17,670 bases of DNA from Carex sylvatica (Eukaryota > Streptophyta > Magnoliopsida > Poales > Cyperaceae): NCBI GenBank assembly GCA_964058845.1, contig CAXKVR010000330.1, positions 1 to 17,670 of the forward strand, given 5' to 3'. The notes below the pieces were generated by a model. That model saw only the letters and a list, made by a program, of their open reading frames with translations, did no database searches and had not been told where the DNA came from. The position numbers were made by a program, and so were the translations under genes. This document shows, in pieces, positions 1 through 8,416 of the stretch; position 1 is the stretch's first letter; each line of letters opens with the position of its first letter.

Positions 1-365
1 GGTCAGAGTAAATCTGGAGCCGCTTGATCAAACCAAAGGGAGAGGGTGATTCCAACGATTAAGTGCTTTCGATGGAGAGACAGAGCTGTCTGATTAAATC
101 AGATATATTATTTGATTAACGAAGCGGTCTTGCTAATATAATTCAGATTTATCCTGTCAAACCCATTTTTCCACTAACTCTGTTTCACTTCTCTCTCTCG
201 TCTGGTCGTCTCTCTGAAATTCTGATAGCGAGTACCTGGTTTTGCTCTCCCTCTCTCTCTCGATCTCTCAATCAATCGACCACGATGCATCGAAGGATAT
301 CCATGGAGATAACATCACTATAGCGAATTGGAAAAACAACGTTAACCAAAAAGGAAGCACAGATG
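1..365. other. left edge, no gene established
   Basis: No convincing coding region is seen. A pyrimidine-rich stretch at about 190-275 (repeated CTCTCT) looks like plant 5' leader sequence on the + strand. The 75-codon frame at 242-469 begins in this CT repeat and runs into the adjacent MITE, so I do not call it a gene. This could be the promoter or leader of a gene whose body was displaced, or only low-complexity DNA. Confidence 0.3.
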
Positions 366-671
366 CAGGGGCGGACACATGTAGTCCCGGAGGGAGGGAG
401 GTTAGTGAATTCAGATTAAATTTAGAATTAAAATGTATAATTTGTAATTCAGATCAAATTTCGAATTAAAATTAAAATAATTTTTTTGAATTATTATTAA
501 TAATTAGAATTATAGGTTAGTGATAAAAAAGTATAAGTCAGAGTATTGAAAAGCACGAGTTTAAACATTATTTTTTATCAAATACATAATTAGTTAACAG
601 GTTTAATTTGATTAACTATTTAAACCCGATTCGATATTTTTTCTTGATAAAAATCCTGAGTCCGCACCCTG
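366..671. mobile_element. hAT-type MITE, 306 bp
   Basis: The left end reads CAGGGGCGGAC. The right end reads GTCCGCACCCTG, which is CAGGGTGCGGAC on the other strand. This is a short terminal inverted repeat differing by one inserted base. The flanks are CACAGATG (358-365) and CAAAGATG (672-679), an 8-bp target duplication with one mismatch. An 8-bp duplication and CAGGG termini are typical of hAT elements. The interior is AT-rich with no coding capacity, so it is non-autonomous. The diverged ends suggest an old insertion. Confidence 0.65.
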
Positions 672-1178
672 CAAAGATGGAAGACAATAATAGTACAATA
701 TATGATCACAAGACAAGCGTACAAACCTGATCAAAAAAGAGAAGGAAGAAGTGACATTTAAAAAGGCGTAGAGGAGGGAGCAGCTGCGAGGATGAAGGAA
801 GGAGGTGCGAGAAGAGAGATCGCGCGGAGCCACTAAGAAGATAGAAAAAATGGGTTAAATTAATAAGTGAGAGAAAGACAAAACGGGCTGGATCACATCA
901 CATGTTTTTAACTATTTTTGTTATACTTAAGTTAGCTAACTTTATAATATTAGTCCTTCAAATTGTTCGGAAGCTATTTTGAGCTAAATTTTTGCAATAT
1001 ATGAGCACTGACAAAATAAATTAATATCTGTTTTACCATTCAACTTTCTCTTTCTTATCTGTCTCATCAAATACAAAAGTTTAAAAAAAAGGAAGATATA
1101 TACTCCCAAGAGAGAAAAAAATATATGTTCAAATATCTGGAAAAAAAGAAGAAGCTTATTAAAGGAAGGTACTATCAT
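672..1178. other. non-coding flank, with segment related to 10860-11090
   Basis: No gene is supported. A purine-rich stretch at 745-835 reads as a CT-rich leader on the minus strand, but the 73-codon minus frame there (612-833) has no ATG at its start and crosses the MITE end. From about 973 the sequence (GCTATTTTGAGC, then AATTTTTGCAA) matches the reverse complement of 11050-11090. The match continues loosely through AAGAGAGAAAAA and ATGTTCAAAT to GGTACTATCAT at 1168-1178. Confidence 0.4.
1170..1178. repeat. left 9-bp target duplication of 684-bp MITE
   Basis: TACTATCAT immediately precedes the MITE terminus CCGCAATTT. The identical 9 bases follow the other terminus at 1863-1871. A 9-bp duplication is characteristic of Mutator-superfamily insertion. 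Confidence 0.8.
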
Positions 1179-1862
1179 CCGCAATTTGTATTCATACGAA
1201 AACAAAAATTAACAATATTAAAAATAAGAAGGGTTGATGGAAAAATTTAAAAATAAGAAGGCAGAAATTTAGTATGGCATTCCTACAGGACACCATGCCA
1301 AACTTTGGTTCCTTGAAAAAAATTAAAAAAATTAAAAATGAGGGACGCCATCCTAATGTTTGGACCATTGGAAAAAAAAAAATTAAAAAATTATGGACGC
1401 CATGGAAATATTTGGACCATTGGAAAAAAAAAAAATTCCGAGAAACTGGGACGCCATGCCAATATTTCGTTCTGTGAAAAAAAAATAAAGAAAAAATAAA
1501 TGGGCGGGGGATCAGCGAATTGGGCTGTCGCTATTTTTCTTCTTCTTTTCTCTGCTGCTGTCGTTGTTCCATTTCGGAGGTAGGGACGGGAAGGCACCAG
1601 TTTTTATTTTATTTTTTCGCGGAGCCAAACAATGGCATGGCGTCCCAGTTTCTCGGAATTTTTTTTTTTTCCAATGGTCCAAACATTAGCATGGCGTCCC
1701 TCATTTTTAATTTTTAATTTTTTTTCAAAGAACCAAAGTTTGCCATAGCGTCCTGCAGGGACGCCATACCACATTCCTGCCTTCTCGTTTTTAAAATTTT
1801 CCGACAACCCTTCTTATTTTTAATATTTTTAATTTTTGTTTTCCTATTAATAAAAATTGCGG
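1179..1862. mobile_element. Mutator-type MITE with long hairpin structure, 684 bp
   Basis: Termini are CCGCAATTT and AAATTGCGG, flanked by the perfect 9-bp duplication TACTATCAT. The inverted repeats are long and imperfect, about 1179-1480 against 1605-1862, leaving a loop of about 125 bp. The arms contain several copies of the block GACGCCAT...TTTGGACCATTGG on the left (about 1342, 1393 and 1448) and their complements GGCATGGCGTCCC on the right (about 1635 and 1690). The left arm has one block more than the right. No transposase is present, so it is non-autonomous. The short reading frames inside (about 60-70 codons) run through A/T homopolymers and the repeat blocks and are not genes. Its outer CCG matches the tip of the large MULE in this window. 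Confidence 0.8.
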
Positions 1863-1871
1863 TACTATCAT
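1863..1871. repeat. right 9-bp target duplication of 684-bp MITE
   Basis: TACTATCAT directly abuts AAATTGCGG and is identical to 1170-1178. These bases also belong to the longer retroposon duplication GGTACTATCATTCATTTG. Confidence 0.8.
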
Positions 1872-1878
1872 TCATTTG

Positions 1879-2102
1879 CACAAAGCATAAAACATCTTAT
1901 ACTTATGTATATAGCTATAGTAGGAAATACTTTTGAGATGTTTAGGGATCTAGTTTTGGGAGATACTTTTGTGGCTATGCTGATGCTTTAGTTGTTAGCT
2001 TTGATGATGATGAGAGATACTTTTTAATCTCTCATATAACAATTACATGGTAACTTTGTTTCATCTAATGGAACTGAGCTTCGGCCCTTTTATTCAAAAA
2101 AA
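1879..2102 (+). mobile_element. short poly(A)-tailed retroposon fragment (LINE 3' end-like)
   Basis: The 224 bp end in TTCAAAAAAA and are followed at 2103-2120 by GGTACTATCATTCATTTG. The same 18 bases precede the fragment at 1861-1878. A variable-length target duplication plus a terminal A run is the signature of target-primed retrotransposition. The closing part (TTTGTTTCATCTAATGGAAC, then CTTCGGCCC) resembles plant L1-type 3' untranslated regions, from memory only. No reverse-transcriptase coding sequence remains, so it would be a strongly 5'-truncated copy. A SINE is the alternative. Confidence 0.55.
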
Positions 2103-2120
2103 GGTACTATCATTCATTTG

Positions 2121-2414
2121 TTCCAGAAAAAGTACAAGTATGCAATGAGTTTAATAGTTTAGGGGTGCTATTTTGAGCAAAGAATCTCATAACACCTGTC
2201 AATCATATGATATCATATGAGAACATTTATAAAGTATGGAATGAGTTCTAAACGTTGCGCATGATTAAATTAAGTTTCGGTCACTATATTCAAATTATAC
2301 TAGCAGAACTTGGCATGGTGACTTTAATTAGTTGAGTTATTAAATCCTCCTACCAAAAAATTTAGATAATTCTGAAATTTATCAGCAGTAGTGAAATATT
2401 AGATAAAATTGAGA
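2121..2414. other. non-coding flank of the MULE with an 18-bp perfect palindrome
   Basis: No gene is seen. A perfect palindrome TCATATGATATCATATGA lies at 2203-2220. GGGGTGCTATTTTGAG at 2162-2177 recurs in reverse complement at 11071-11086. Phrases of the type TATGNAATGAGTT occur twice (about 2141 and 2236), suggesting a decayed tandem duplication. Confidence 0.4.
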
Positions 2415-2423
2415 GCACCTTTC
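2415..2423. repeat. left 9-bp target duplication of the MULE
   Basis: GCACCTTTC abuts the terminus CCGACATTTTT and is identical to 10788-10796. Joining the flanks gives a simple empty site, GAGA-GCACCTTTC-TCTAATC. Confidence 0.85.
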
Positions 2424-2504
2424 CCGACATTTTTAAAAATACCCAAAAAATAAAATAAATTATTAAGAATAACTAAGTTTTTGACAGAATTTTAAAAATG
2501 CCCC

Positions 2505-2693
2505 AACCGTGGATTTATTCCACGGTTTTGAATTTTTATTCAAAACCGTGGAATAAATTCACGGTTTTAAATTTTTATTCAAAACCGTGGAATAAATTCA
2601 CGGTTTTGATTAAAAATTCAAAACCGTGGAATAAATCCACGGTTTTGAATAAAAATTCAAAACCGTGAATTTATTCCACGGTTTTGAATTTTT
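2505..2693. repeat. palindromic AACCGTGGA array, left TIR
   Basis: Five short hairpins are spaced by AT-rich linkers such as TTTTGAATTTTTATTCAAAA. The first is AACCGTGGA-TTTAT-TCCACGGTT, with 9-bp arms and a 5-nt loop. Others have one arm shortened to CGTGAATTTATTCCACG. The linkers are palindromic too, so the array can fold as one long hairpin or several small ones. Confidence 0.75.
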
Positions 2694-2695
2694 AT

Positions 2696-2697
<2 letters not shown>

Positions 2698-2743
<46 letters not shown>
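2698..2743. repeat. poly(T) tract, 46 T
   Basis: An uninterrupted T run inside the left TIR. It corresponds to a 27-A run at 10565-10591 in the right TIR. Assembly length may be unreliable. Confidence 0.9.
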
Positions 2744-2746
<3 letters not shown>

Positions 2747-2778
2747 GGTTTGAATATAAATCACGGTTTATTTTTTTT

Positions 2779-2868
2779 ATGTATATATATGTATATGATG
2801 TATATGTATATAATATATGTATATATGTATATGATGTATATGTATGATGTATATGTATATAATATATG
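2779..2868. repeat. AT minisatellite (ATGTATATGATG type), left TIR
   Basis: About one and a half to two units of the ATGTATATGATGTATATG minisatellite. The right TIR carries a longer version at 10345-10530 with a 51-bp period. Frames of Tyr/Val/Met residues through it are artefacts of the repeat. Confidence 0.75.
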
Positions 2869-2883
2869 TAAATGTTTTATTTT

Positions 2884-2961
2884 TTAGTTCATTTTAAATA
2901 ATGAATTATGTACATAATTAATAAAATTTATAACCAAAATATAGCACCTATACATTTATTT
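2884..2961. repeat. first copy of internal TIR block
   Basis: The block TAGTTCATTT...ATGTACATAATTAATAAAA...GCACCTATACATTTATT recurs as a direct repeat at about 3333-3410. The right TIR has both copies in inverted orientation (about 9936-10015 and 10258-10335), so the duplication predates or is shared by both TIRs. Confidence 0.7.
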
Positions 2962-3050
2962 TTATTCAATTTATAAATTCGCAGTTATGAATTTTTTTTT
3001 TTTTTGCACTATTAAGGTTTGAATAAATAAAATATCAACGGTTTAATTTT

Positions 3051-3112
3051 TTATGTATATATATATATAATATAATATAATATAATATAATATAATATAA
3101 TATATGTATAGT
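3051..3112. repeat. TATAA microsatellite, left TIR
   Basis: Nine or so tandem TATAA units follow a short TA run. The right TIR has the inverted counterpart (TTATA)n at about 10117-10160. Confidence 0.8.
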
Positions 3113-3332
3113 ATATATAATATAAATGTTCAACATAATAGATATGTTAAAAATTTTAGTATGTAATATATAATATAATATAAATAATGAATAGATATGT
3201 TCAACATAATAGATATAATATAAATGCTTTATTTTTAGTCCATTTCAAATAATAGATATATTCAACATAATAGATATGTTAAAATATCCACGGTTTATAT
3301 ATGTATATATAATATAATATAAATGCTTTATT

Positions 3333-3410
3333 TTTAGTCCATATCAAATAATAAATTATGTACATAATTAATAAAATTTATAACCAAAATATAGCACCTA
3401 TACATTTATT
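3333..3410. repeat. second copy of internal TIR block, truncated by LTR-like sequence
   Basis: Same block as 2884-2961, ending GCACCTATACATTTATT. In the first copy and in both right-hand copies the next bases lead into TTATTCAA; here they are replaced by TGTAATTATCTGG, the probable LTR start. Confidence 0.7.
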
Positions 3411-3671
3411 TGTAATTATCTGGAAAATTCGTTACAGGCTTCGTTGAATTATTGAAAAATAATTATTTTTAAATTTGATTTGTATCAATAAATAAATAAT
3501 TGAATTCTAATTAAAAGTATAATTATACGAAATTATTCGTACAAATATAATATAGAATTTATTAAACTCGTTTATTTAGGATTTTTAGAGAATTAATTAA
3601 ATTGAGAAATAAATATACGAATTTTATGTGCGAATATAATTACAAAAATTTACTAACTTTCGATTTGAATT

Positions 3672-3679
3672 TATAAAAG
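3672..3679 (+). promoter_or_regulatory. TATA box of the LTR-like segment
   Basis: TATAAAAG lies about 100 bp upstream of the CT-rich leader that starts near 3780, in the same orientation as the PMD gene. It is the best TATA match between the left TIR and the gene. Whether it drives the LTR only or also the downstream gene cannot be told from sequence. Confidence 0.45.
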
Positions 3680-3779
3680 AAACTGGAATTTAAACCAATT
3701 AAATGAGACCATATTAAAATTTTGAATTATTTGGACCATTGGATTCCATTTAGCACGAATATTAAAGCAGCCCCATTTA

Positions 3780-4070
3780 TCAACCCTTTTCTCTCTTTCT
3801 CTCCTCTCCTCTCCTCTCCTCTCCCTTCCTCCCTGTCCGTGAAAAACCCCAAGCAGCCCCCCCCTCTCGCTTGCTCTCTGTCCGTGAAGCCCACGCCACC
3901 CCCTCTCCCCTCCTCCGTCGCTGGCGAGCCCACCAGCCCCGCTCCACTCTCTCCTCTCTCTTGGTCCGTGAAACCCCATCACCACTCCGCCCCCTCTCTT
4001 TCTTTTCCGCCACCCCCTCCTCCTCTCTCGCTGACCCGAGCCGCCACCACCAAAATCCAGGCGCTATTTT
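3780..4070 (+). other. CT-rich, GC-rich leader-like tract
   Basis: It contains runs of CTCTCCTCTC and three spaced imperfect copies of TCCGTGAA (about 3836, 3881 and 3965). Base composition differs sharply from the AT-rich surroundings. The 116-codon + frame here (3722-4072) is Pro/Ser-rich translation of this tract, and the minus-strand frames are Arg/Glu/Gly-rich. None resembles a known family, so I treat it as leader sequence. Confidence 0.45.
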
Positions 4071-5131
4071 AGTGCTTGGAGGTGCTAACTCTGTGCTGGT
4101 CGATTATCCTTGATGGCCGAAGAGTGAGTTCTTTTCGACTTGAAACTGGCCGTTGTTCTTACTGTGCTGCCTCTGTGATATTTGCCTCTCTTTCGGTTAG
4201 TCTAACACCTCTTAAAATCCCTCTTTGAGTTGTGAAAAATTAATTGTTTAGTCGGCTCGGATTGTCAATTTTCCCGACCAACTAGTGGATTAATCGGTAC
4301 ACCCTTGAATTGTTGTTGTGACGTTTGTGCTTCTATAATTAAATTGGTACCGGCCTTTTTATGGAAATTGAGGTTTGCTTGAATCGTGCCGCTTTGCGGT
4401 GAATTTTGAATAATGCTACCTTTGCTAGTGTTTTGCTGACTTGCGTACCCCTTGACCCTTCTGGTGTTTCTCCTTGTTCCCTCTTGTCTCCGTCTGGTAT
4501 ATGTGCATGTGTGCTTGTTTGTTTTACTGGCCTTCGAGCCTTATGTGGTTACTGGTAGCGCATGGTACTACTGTGCATGGTATGGATTATTTTATCAGAA
4601 TTAGACTTGACAGGGGCCAGAGTGTAAATAACATAAATTCAGGGTTGTTTGTGCAAATATGCAGACCTTGGCAAATTTTATTGAAATCAGGGACCACATT
4701 GCAAAATAATTTTATGAAGGGTCTGAAATGTAAAATGTATAGCCATTGTGATTTGTATGAATTAAAGGGATTAAAATGTGAGATGTCAGGAGCTGTCCTC
4801 GAGGGCCACACCACTTGACTTAGTTAGGGTTAGGCTTTTGATTAGATTTACGAGTCCCGTACTTCCTGTGTTATACATATACGGGTTCGATAGATCATGT
4901 ATTCCCTTCTGTAGTTGATGTTATTTGGATCCGAGATTGATCGAATTATATGTTGTGTATGTGTATGTTTATTTATTCACTATGTGACTGATGTTTGATT
5001 TTTATATTATTATGCTTCTGCTGTTGTTTGATTTATTATTTTTATGATTAGCCTTGTGTGCTTAATGATTAATTAAGCACGAGGCGATGTTGATCACACC
5101 TTAAATTCAGTATTCCTGGTTTGAGGTGTGA

Positions 5132-5618
5132 CAGATCCCATGCAATAAAATGTGATGAACTCGTGTTATATGTTATATGCAACAATATATATGATAATTT
5201 TTCAGAAAAAATAAAATAAATGATTTTTATATGGAATTTGAAGCGTTGAAACTTTTAAGAAATATGTATTAGATGATTTTTTTTTTATATGTATAGTCCT
5301 TGAACAAATAAAAAACAAATCTCAAATTTAGTTCAAACAATTTGTTTCAAAAATCTCAACATGTGAAATTTCTTTCATGTCATGTGAAATTTCTTTCTTT
5401 CATATTCCATATTTTTTATGTCATTTTTATTTTGAGACATCTGTAAATTGTCAACATTCAAAGAGATCATGTAACAAGTTCAAATGCTCTAAGAGTTAAT
5501 TGAACCTTGATTTTATTTACATAACAAATACAATAACTCTTTAACATTTTATTTAATAATAGTTAGGAATGAAATGACCCATATTAAATAGCAACCCATA
5601 TTTTTGTTTCAGCATAGG
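5132..5618 (+). promoter_or_regulatory. upstream region of the PMD gene with 3' splice acceptor at 5612
   Basis: No gene is seen in this AT-rich 487 bp. It ends with a T-rich tract and TTTTTGTTTCAG (to 5612), a strong plant intron acceptor, 6 nt before the PMD ATG. This suggests that the 5' leader contains an intron whose donor lies upstream, possibly in the LTR-like leader. GTGAGTT at about 4124 is one candidate. No confident transcription start can be placed. Confidence 0.45.
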
Positions 5619-8416
5619 ATGGTTAGGGGACGGCCCAGGAGACCACCACCACCCGACCCTGTTGATGAGCCCATTCCCGAGAACAGCAAGGACCATTTCA
5701 GTCCTTTATTATGGATGTCTCACGATGAGCACCGAGTCTCACTGGCATCTGTTGAGGTACTTGATTACCTTTTTCTATTTCTTTTTAAGATTAAATTTTG
5801 TCTAGTTCTCGTATTTTCATTTATTTATATTGTTTATTTTTTTCAACGCAGAATGATGACATTTTAGATGTCAGGAGTCGGCATTATGCTATGAAGTACT
5901 ACCCGTTGATGGACCAGTATCTGCAAAATTGGGGGTTATACCATTTGGTCAATATTATGGAGACACAGAGTAAGGCCATTAATGGGTCTCTCATTGCAGG
6001 ACTAGTGGAGCGATGGCGCCCAGAGACGCACACGTTTCACTTGCCGTTCGGAGAGATGACAGTGACTCTCCAGGACGTTAGTGCCCTATGGGGTTTGCCC
6101 ATCCAGGGCATGCCCGTTGGTGGCATATCTGACCCCACAAATGAGGACATGATTAATGCCAGACTAGAAGATCTGTTGGGAGCAGATCCAGATATACGAG
6201 ATAATGGTGGGAGGTCCAAGTACAGTCTAAATAGGAAGAAGTTGCGAACTATGTTTGCGGCAGGAATTGATTGGTCTTCTACGCCAGGCGAGGTTCATAG
6301 GTACACATACAAACTATTATAGATATATTTATTTTTTACCCTATTTCAGAGGTACTCATACAAATTTTGTAATATCGACATTACAGATACACACGGGGCT
6401 TCGTGATGGACCTATTTGGTTCTGTAATGTTCGCTGATACAAGTGGTGATGCCATCCCGATGATGTATCTAGAGTTGCTGCGAGACCTTCAGCCGAAAGA
6501 AAAGTACAACTGGGGTGGGGCTGTCCTAGCACATCTCTACTCCAATTTGTGCCAGAGTTGTAAGGTCAGTATGTTCTTATTTTAATTGTTTCACTTGTCA
6601 TGCACTTGCTGTCTTATTTTAATTATTGAATTTGTCCCTGACGGCTAATATTTTTCAAATTACAGTCGAAAAGTAAGGGCATATACGGGCCGGTACTTTT
6701 ATTACAGCATTGGTCATGGTCACGGCTACCAGTTGGGGTACCTGCACCGAATGCCTCACCAAAGTGGGGAGACCCCAATAGTTTTGAATGCCCGGCATTT
6801 GGCAAGAAATGGCACGGAAAACACGAGTTCACAAACCAGCCTCACGGAAAGCCAGTAGGTATCAGGGTGGTCCGAAGTCAAATTCAGAGTCTAGGTGACA
6901 CGCAGGTGATCTGGACTCCATACCGGGAGCTATACAATGAGGATAATCTACCACAGATTGTAGCGGATGATGAGAACGTGTGGCTCTACAGGGGTCCGCT
7001 GGTTTGCTTCTGGATAGTGGAGCACCACTATCCAGACCGGGTGCTCCGTCAGTTTGGATATGATCCACTCATCCCTGCAGATCCAGACGTCCCGAGATAT
7101 GTGGTCAGGAGTCTACACGGGTACGGGTAAGTTATTTTTAGCATTTTGTACTTAATATTATTTATTGCATTTAAATTGTAACTAACATAGTAATTACAGG
7201 ACGGCCCACGCTCATTACCCCAATAAAGATTGGAGTTCGCATTACTCGGTACACTACGATAGGGCAGCGAATATGATGGACAACTTGTGGCAGATGCCGG
7301 TGGATGGGATACAGTTCCAAGGACATCCCCTATTGAGATATCAGGCTTGGTACCTGCAGATCTGCATGGCATCGGTGTACCTAGAGGGAGATTACGGCAA
7401 TTTTTTGCGCTCGAAGATATTCGAAGATGATGGTTATACCCCCACTGGGCGGAAAGGTGCTCGTGATGTACGTAATTCACCTAAAACAACACATTTTTTT
7501 TATCCACTTTAATTTTTTTTTTAATCTAACTTTGGATATTTTTTTTAGCTGCTAGTAGCGATTAAAGGTGCCGCGCGATCAGTCGTCTGTCTTGGAAAAA
7601 AAGGCTACCGAGCTTTTGGGCATGCGATGTTGAACTTAGTTGCCCCTTGCATTGAGAGCCACGGCCACGAGGCAAAGCTAGTCACGATGCTGCGAGATGT
7701 CGGAGAGGAAATTGATTGGCGCAGAGTACAAGCCTCCGAGCTCGACGAGCCATTTGTTAGGGCTAGTGAGATGCCACCGGAGCCCTCAGAGCAGCCAGAG
7801 TGGGACTACCATCGTTGGGTACTGGGCATATCCGGTTGGCACGCCTTCCATGACGAGCATGGACGTCCAGTTCTTCCCCAGGTATCTCATTTTTTATTTT
7901 AGATTAAGATTGAATTAAGTTTGTTAAAATTTTCTCATTCAGTAGATTAAGATTGAATTATTGGTATCCTTGCAGGGTCCTGCCTTCATGCCGCCACCAC
8001 CTGAGCCGCATGAGCAGCATGAGTTTTCGGACCACCAGCCTATGCATGAGTCTCCGAATTTCCAGATCAGCGTTGATCCATCGGTGTGTCCATTTGACCC
8101 CACAGACGCATCCCCACGTCAGCTGTATCCAGTATTGGCTCACGATTGGGAGGCCTCTGGTAGCGGGACTCAGCCTGACTACGCGTCCCAGTTTATGGAT
8201 TCAGTATTCCATACCCCCCCGCCACCACCAGCTACCCATGCAGTCGAGGATCCATGGAGTACAGCACTCGCGAGGAGCATAGAGGCCCAGCCGGAGGAGG
8301 AGATTACACCCGCTCGTAGAGCGCAGGAAGGAGAACCACAGTGGAATGACTGGCGACGTGTTTGGGATTTCAATAGGGAAAATAGGGGTAGAGCACCTAA
8401 CCGATATTCGCCTTAG
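5619..8416 (+). CDS. plant mobile domain (PMD) protein, MAIN/MAIL-like, TE-borne
   Basis: Seven exons are read as 5619-5756, 5852-6300, 6387-6564, 6666-7126, 7200-7467, 7549-7881 and 7976-8416. All six introns are GT-AG, 73-101 bp and T-rich. Exon lengths total 2,268 nt: 755 residues plus TAG, with no stop or frameshift. The split codons at 6300/6387 (Arg) and 7126/7200 (Gly) close cleanly. The PMD (Pfam PF10536, 'aminotransferase-like') shows from about residue 93: RWRPETHTFHLPFGEMTVTL at 100-119, LWGLP at 125-129, FADTSG at 211-216, YNWGGAVLAHLY at 236-247, HWSW at 270-273, RGPLVCFWIVEHHYPD near 364-379 and RQFG at 383-386. Database relatives are often named 'serine/threonine-protein phosphatase 7 long form homolog', but no phosphatase domain is visible. 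Residues from about 610 form a Pro/Glu-rich tail with PPPP and PPPPP runs. The start is the first ATG after an acceptor; an upstream coding exon cannot be excluded. Host relatives MAIN and MAIL1 act in nuclei in silencing and genome stability. The role of this copy is unknown. Confidence 0.88.

Larger units (their letters stand above)
2424..3410 (+). repeat. left terminal inverted repeat of the MULE
   Basis: It matches the reverse complement of 9936-10787, with differences mainly in repeat copy number. From the tip it holds a unique about 80 bp, the AACCGTGGA palindrome array, a 46-T tract, an AT minisatellite, a block ending GCACCTATACATTTATT, a TATAA run, and a second diverged copy of that block. 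Homology with the right repeat stops at 3410, exactly where the LTR-like sequence begins, so the inner end looks truncated. Confidence 0.8.
3411..5131 (+). mobile_element. probable solitary LTR of a Ty3/gypsy-type retrotransposon, about 1.72 kb
   Basis: The segment starts TGTAATTATCTGGAAAATTC and ends GGTTTGAGGTGTGACA, giving TGT...ACA ends. Internally it has an AT-rich upstream part, TATAAAAG at 3672, a sharp change to a CT-rich, GC-rich leader (3780-4070), and a T-rich region ending in AAGCACGAGGCGATGTTGATC near the 3' end. From memory this layout resembles chromovirus (Tekay-like) LTRs of asterid plants. No primer-binding site follows and no gag-pol is present, so it would be a solo LTR. 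No 5-bp target duplication is visible: TTATT lies on the left and GATCC on the right. The alternative is a captured host promoter plus leader, as in Pack-MULEs. The 114-116 codon frames within it have no recognisable domain. Confidence 0.55.

Noticed and set aside
242..469. 75-codon + strand frame at the left edge
   Set aside because: It starts in a CT simple repeat and continues into the hAT MITE.
2665..2887. Phe-rich and Tyr/Met-rich 60-67 codon frames
   Set aside because: They translate the poly(T) tract and the AT minisatellite and have no domain content.
3724..3746. TTTGGACCATTGGA in the LTR-like segment, identical to a block in the 684-bp MITE
   Set aside because: Only 14 bases match with no flanking similarity, so it is probably coincidence.
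3671..4113. Pro-rich + strand and Arg/Glu/Gly-rich minus strand frames of 68-116 codons
   Set aside because: All are translations of the CT-rich leader-like tract in different frames, with no recognisable family.
4474..4818. 114-codon + strand frame
   Set aside because: It lies in the T-rich downstream part of the LTR-like segment, has no domain, and its phrases (for example GGGTCTGAAATGTAAAATG) look like repeat-derived non-coding sequence.
7049..7480. 143-codon minus-strand frame
   Set aside because: It runs antisense across exons 4-5 of the PMD gene, spans the intron, and is a shadow of the real coding strand.
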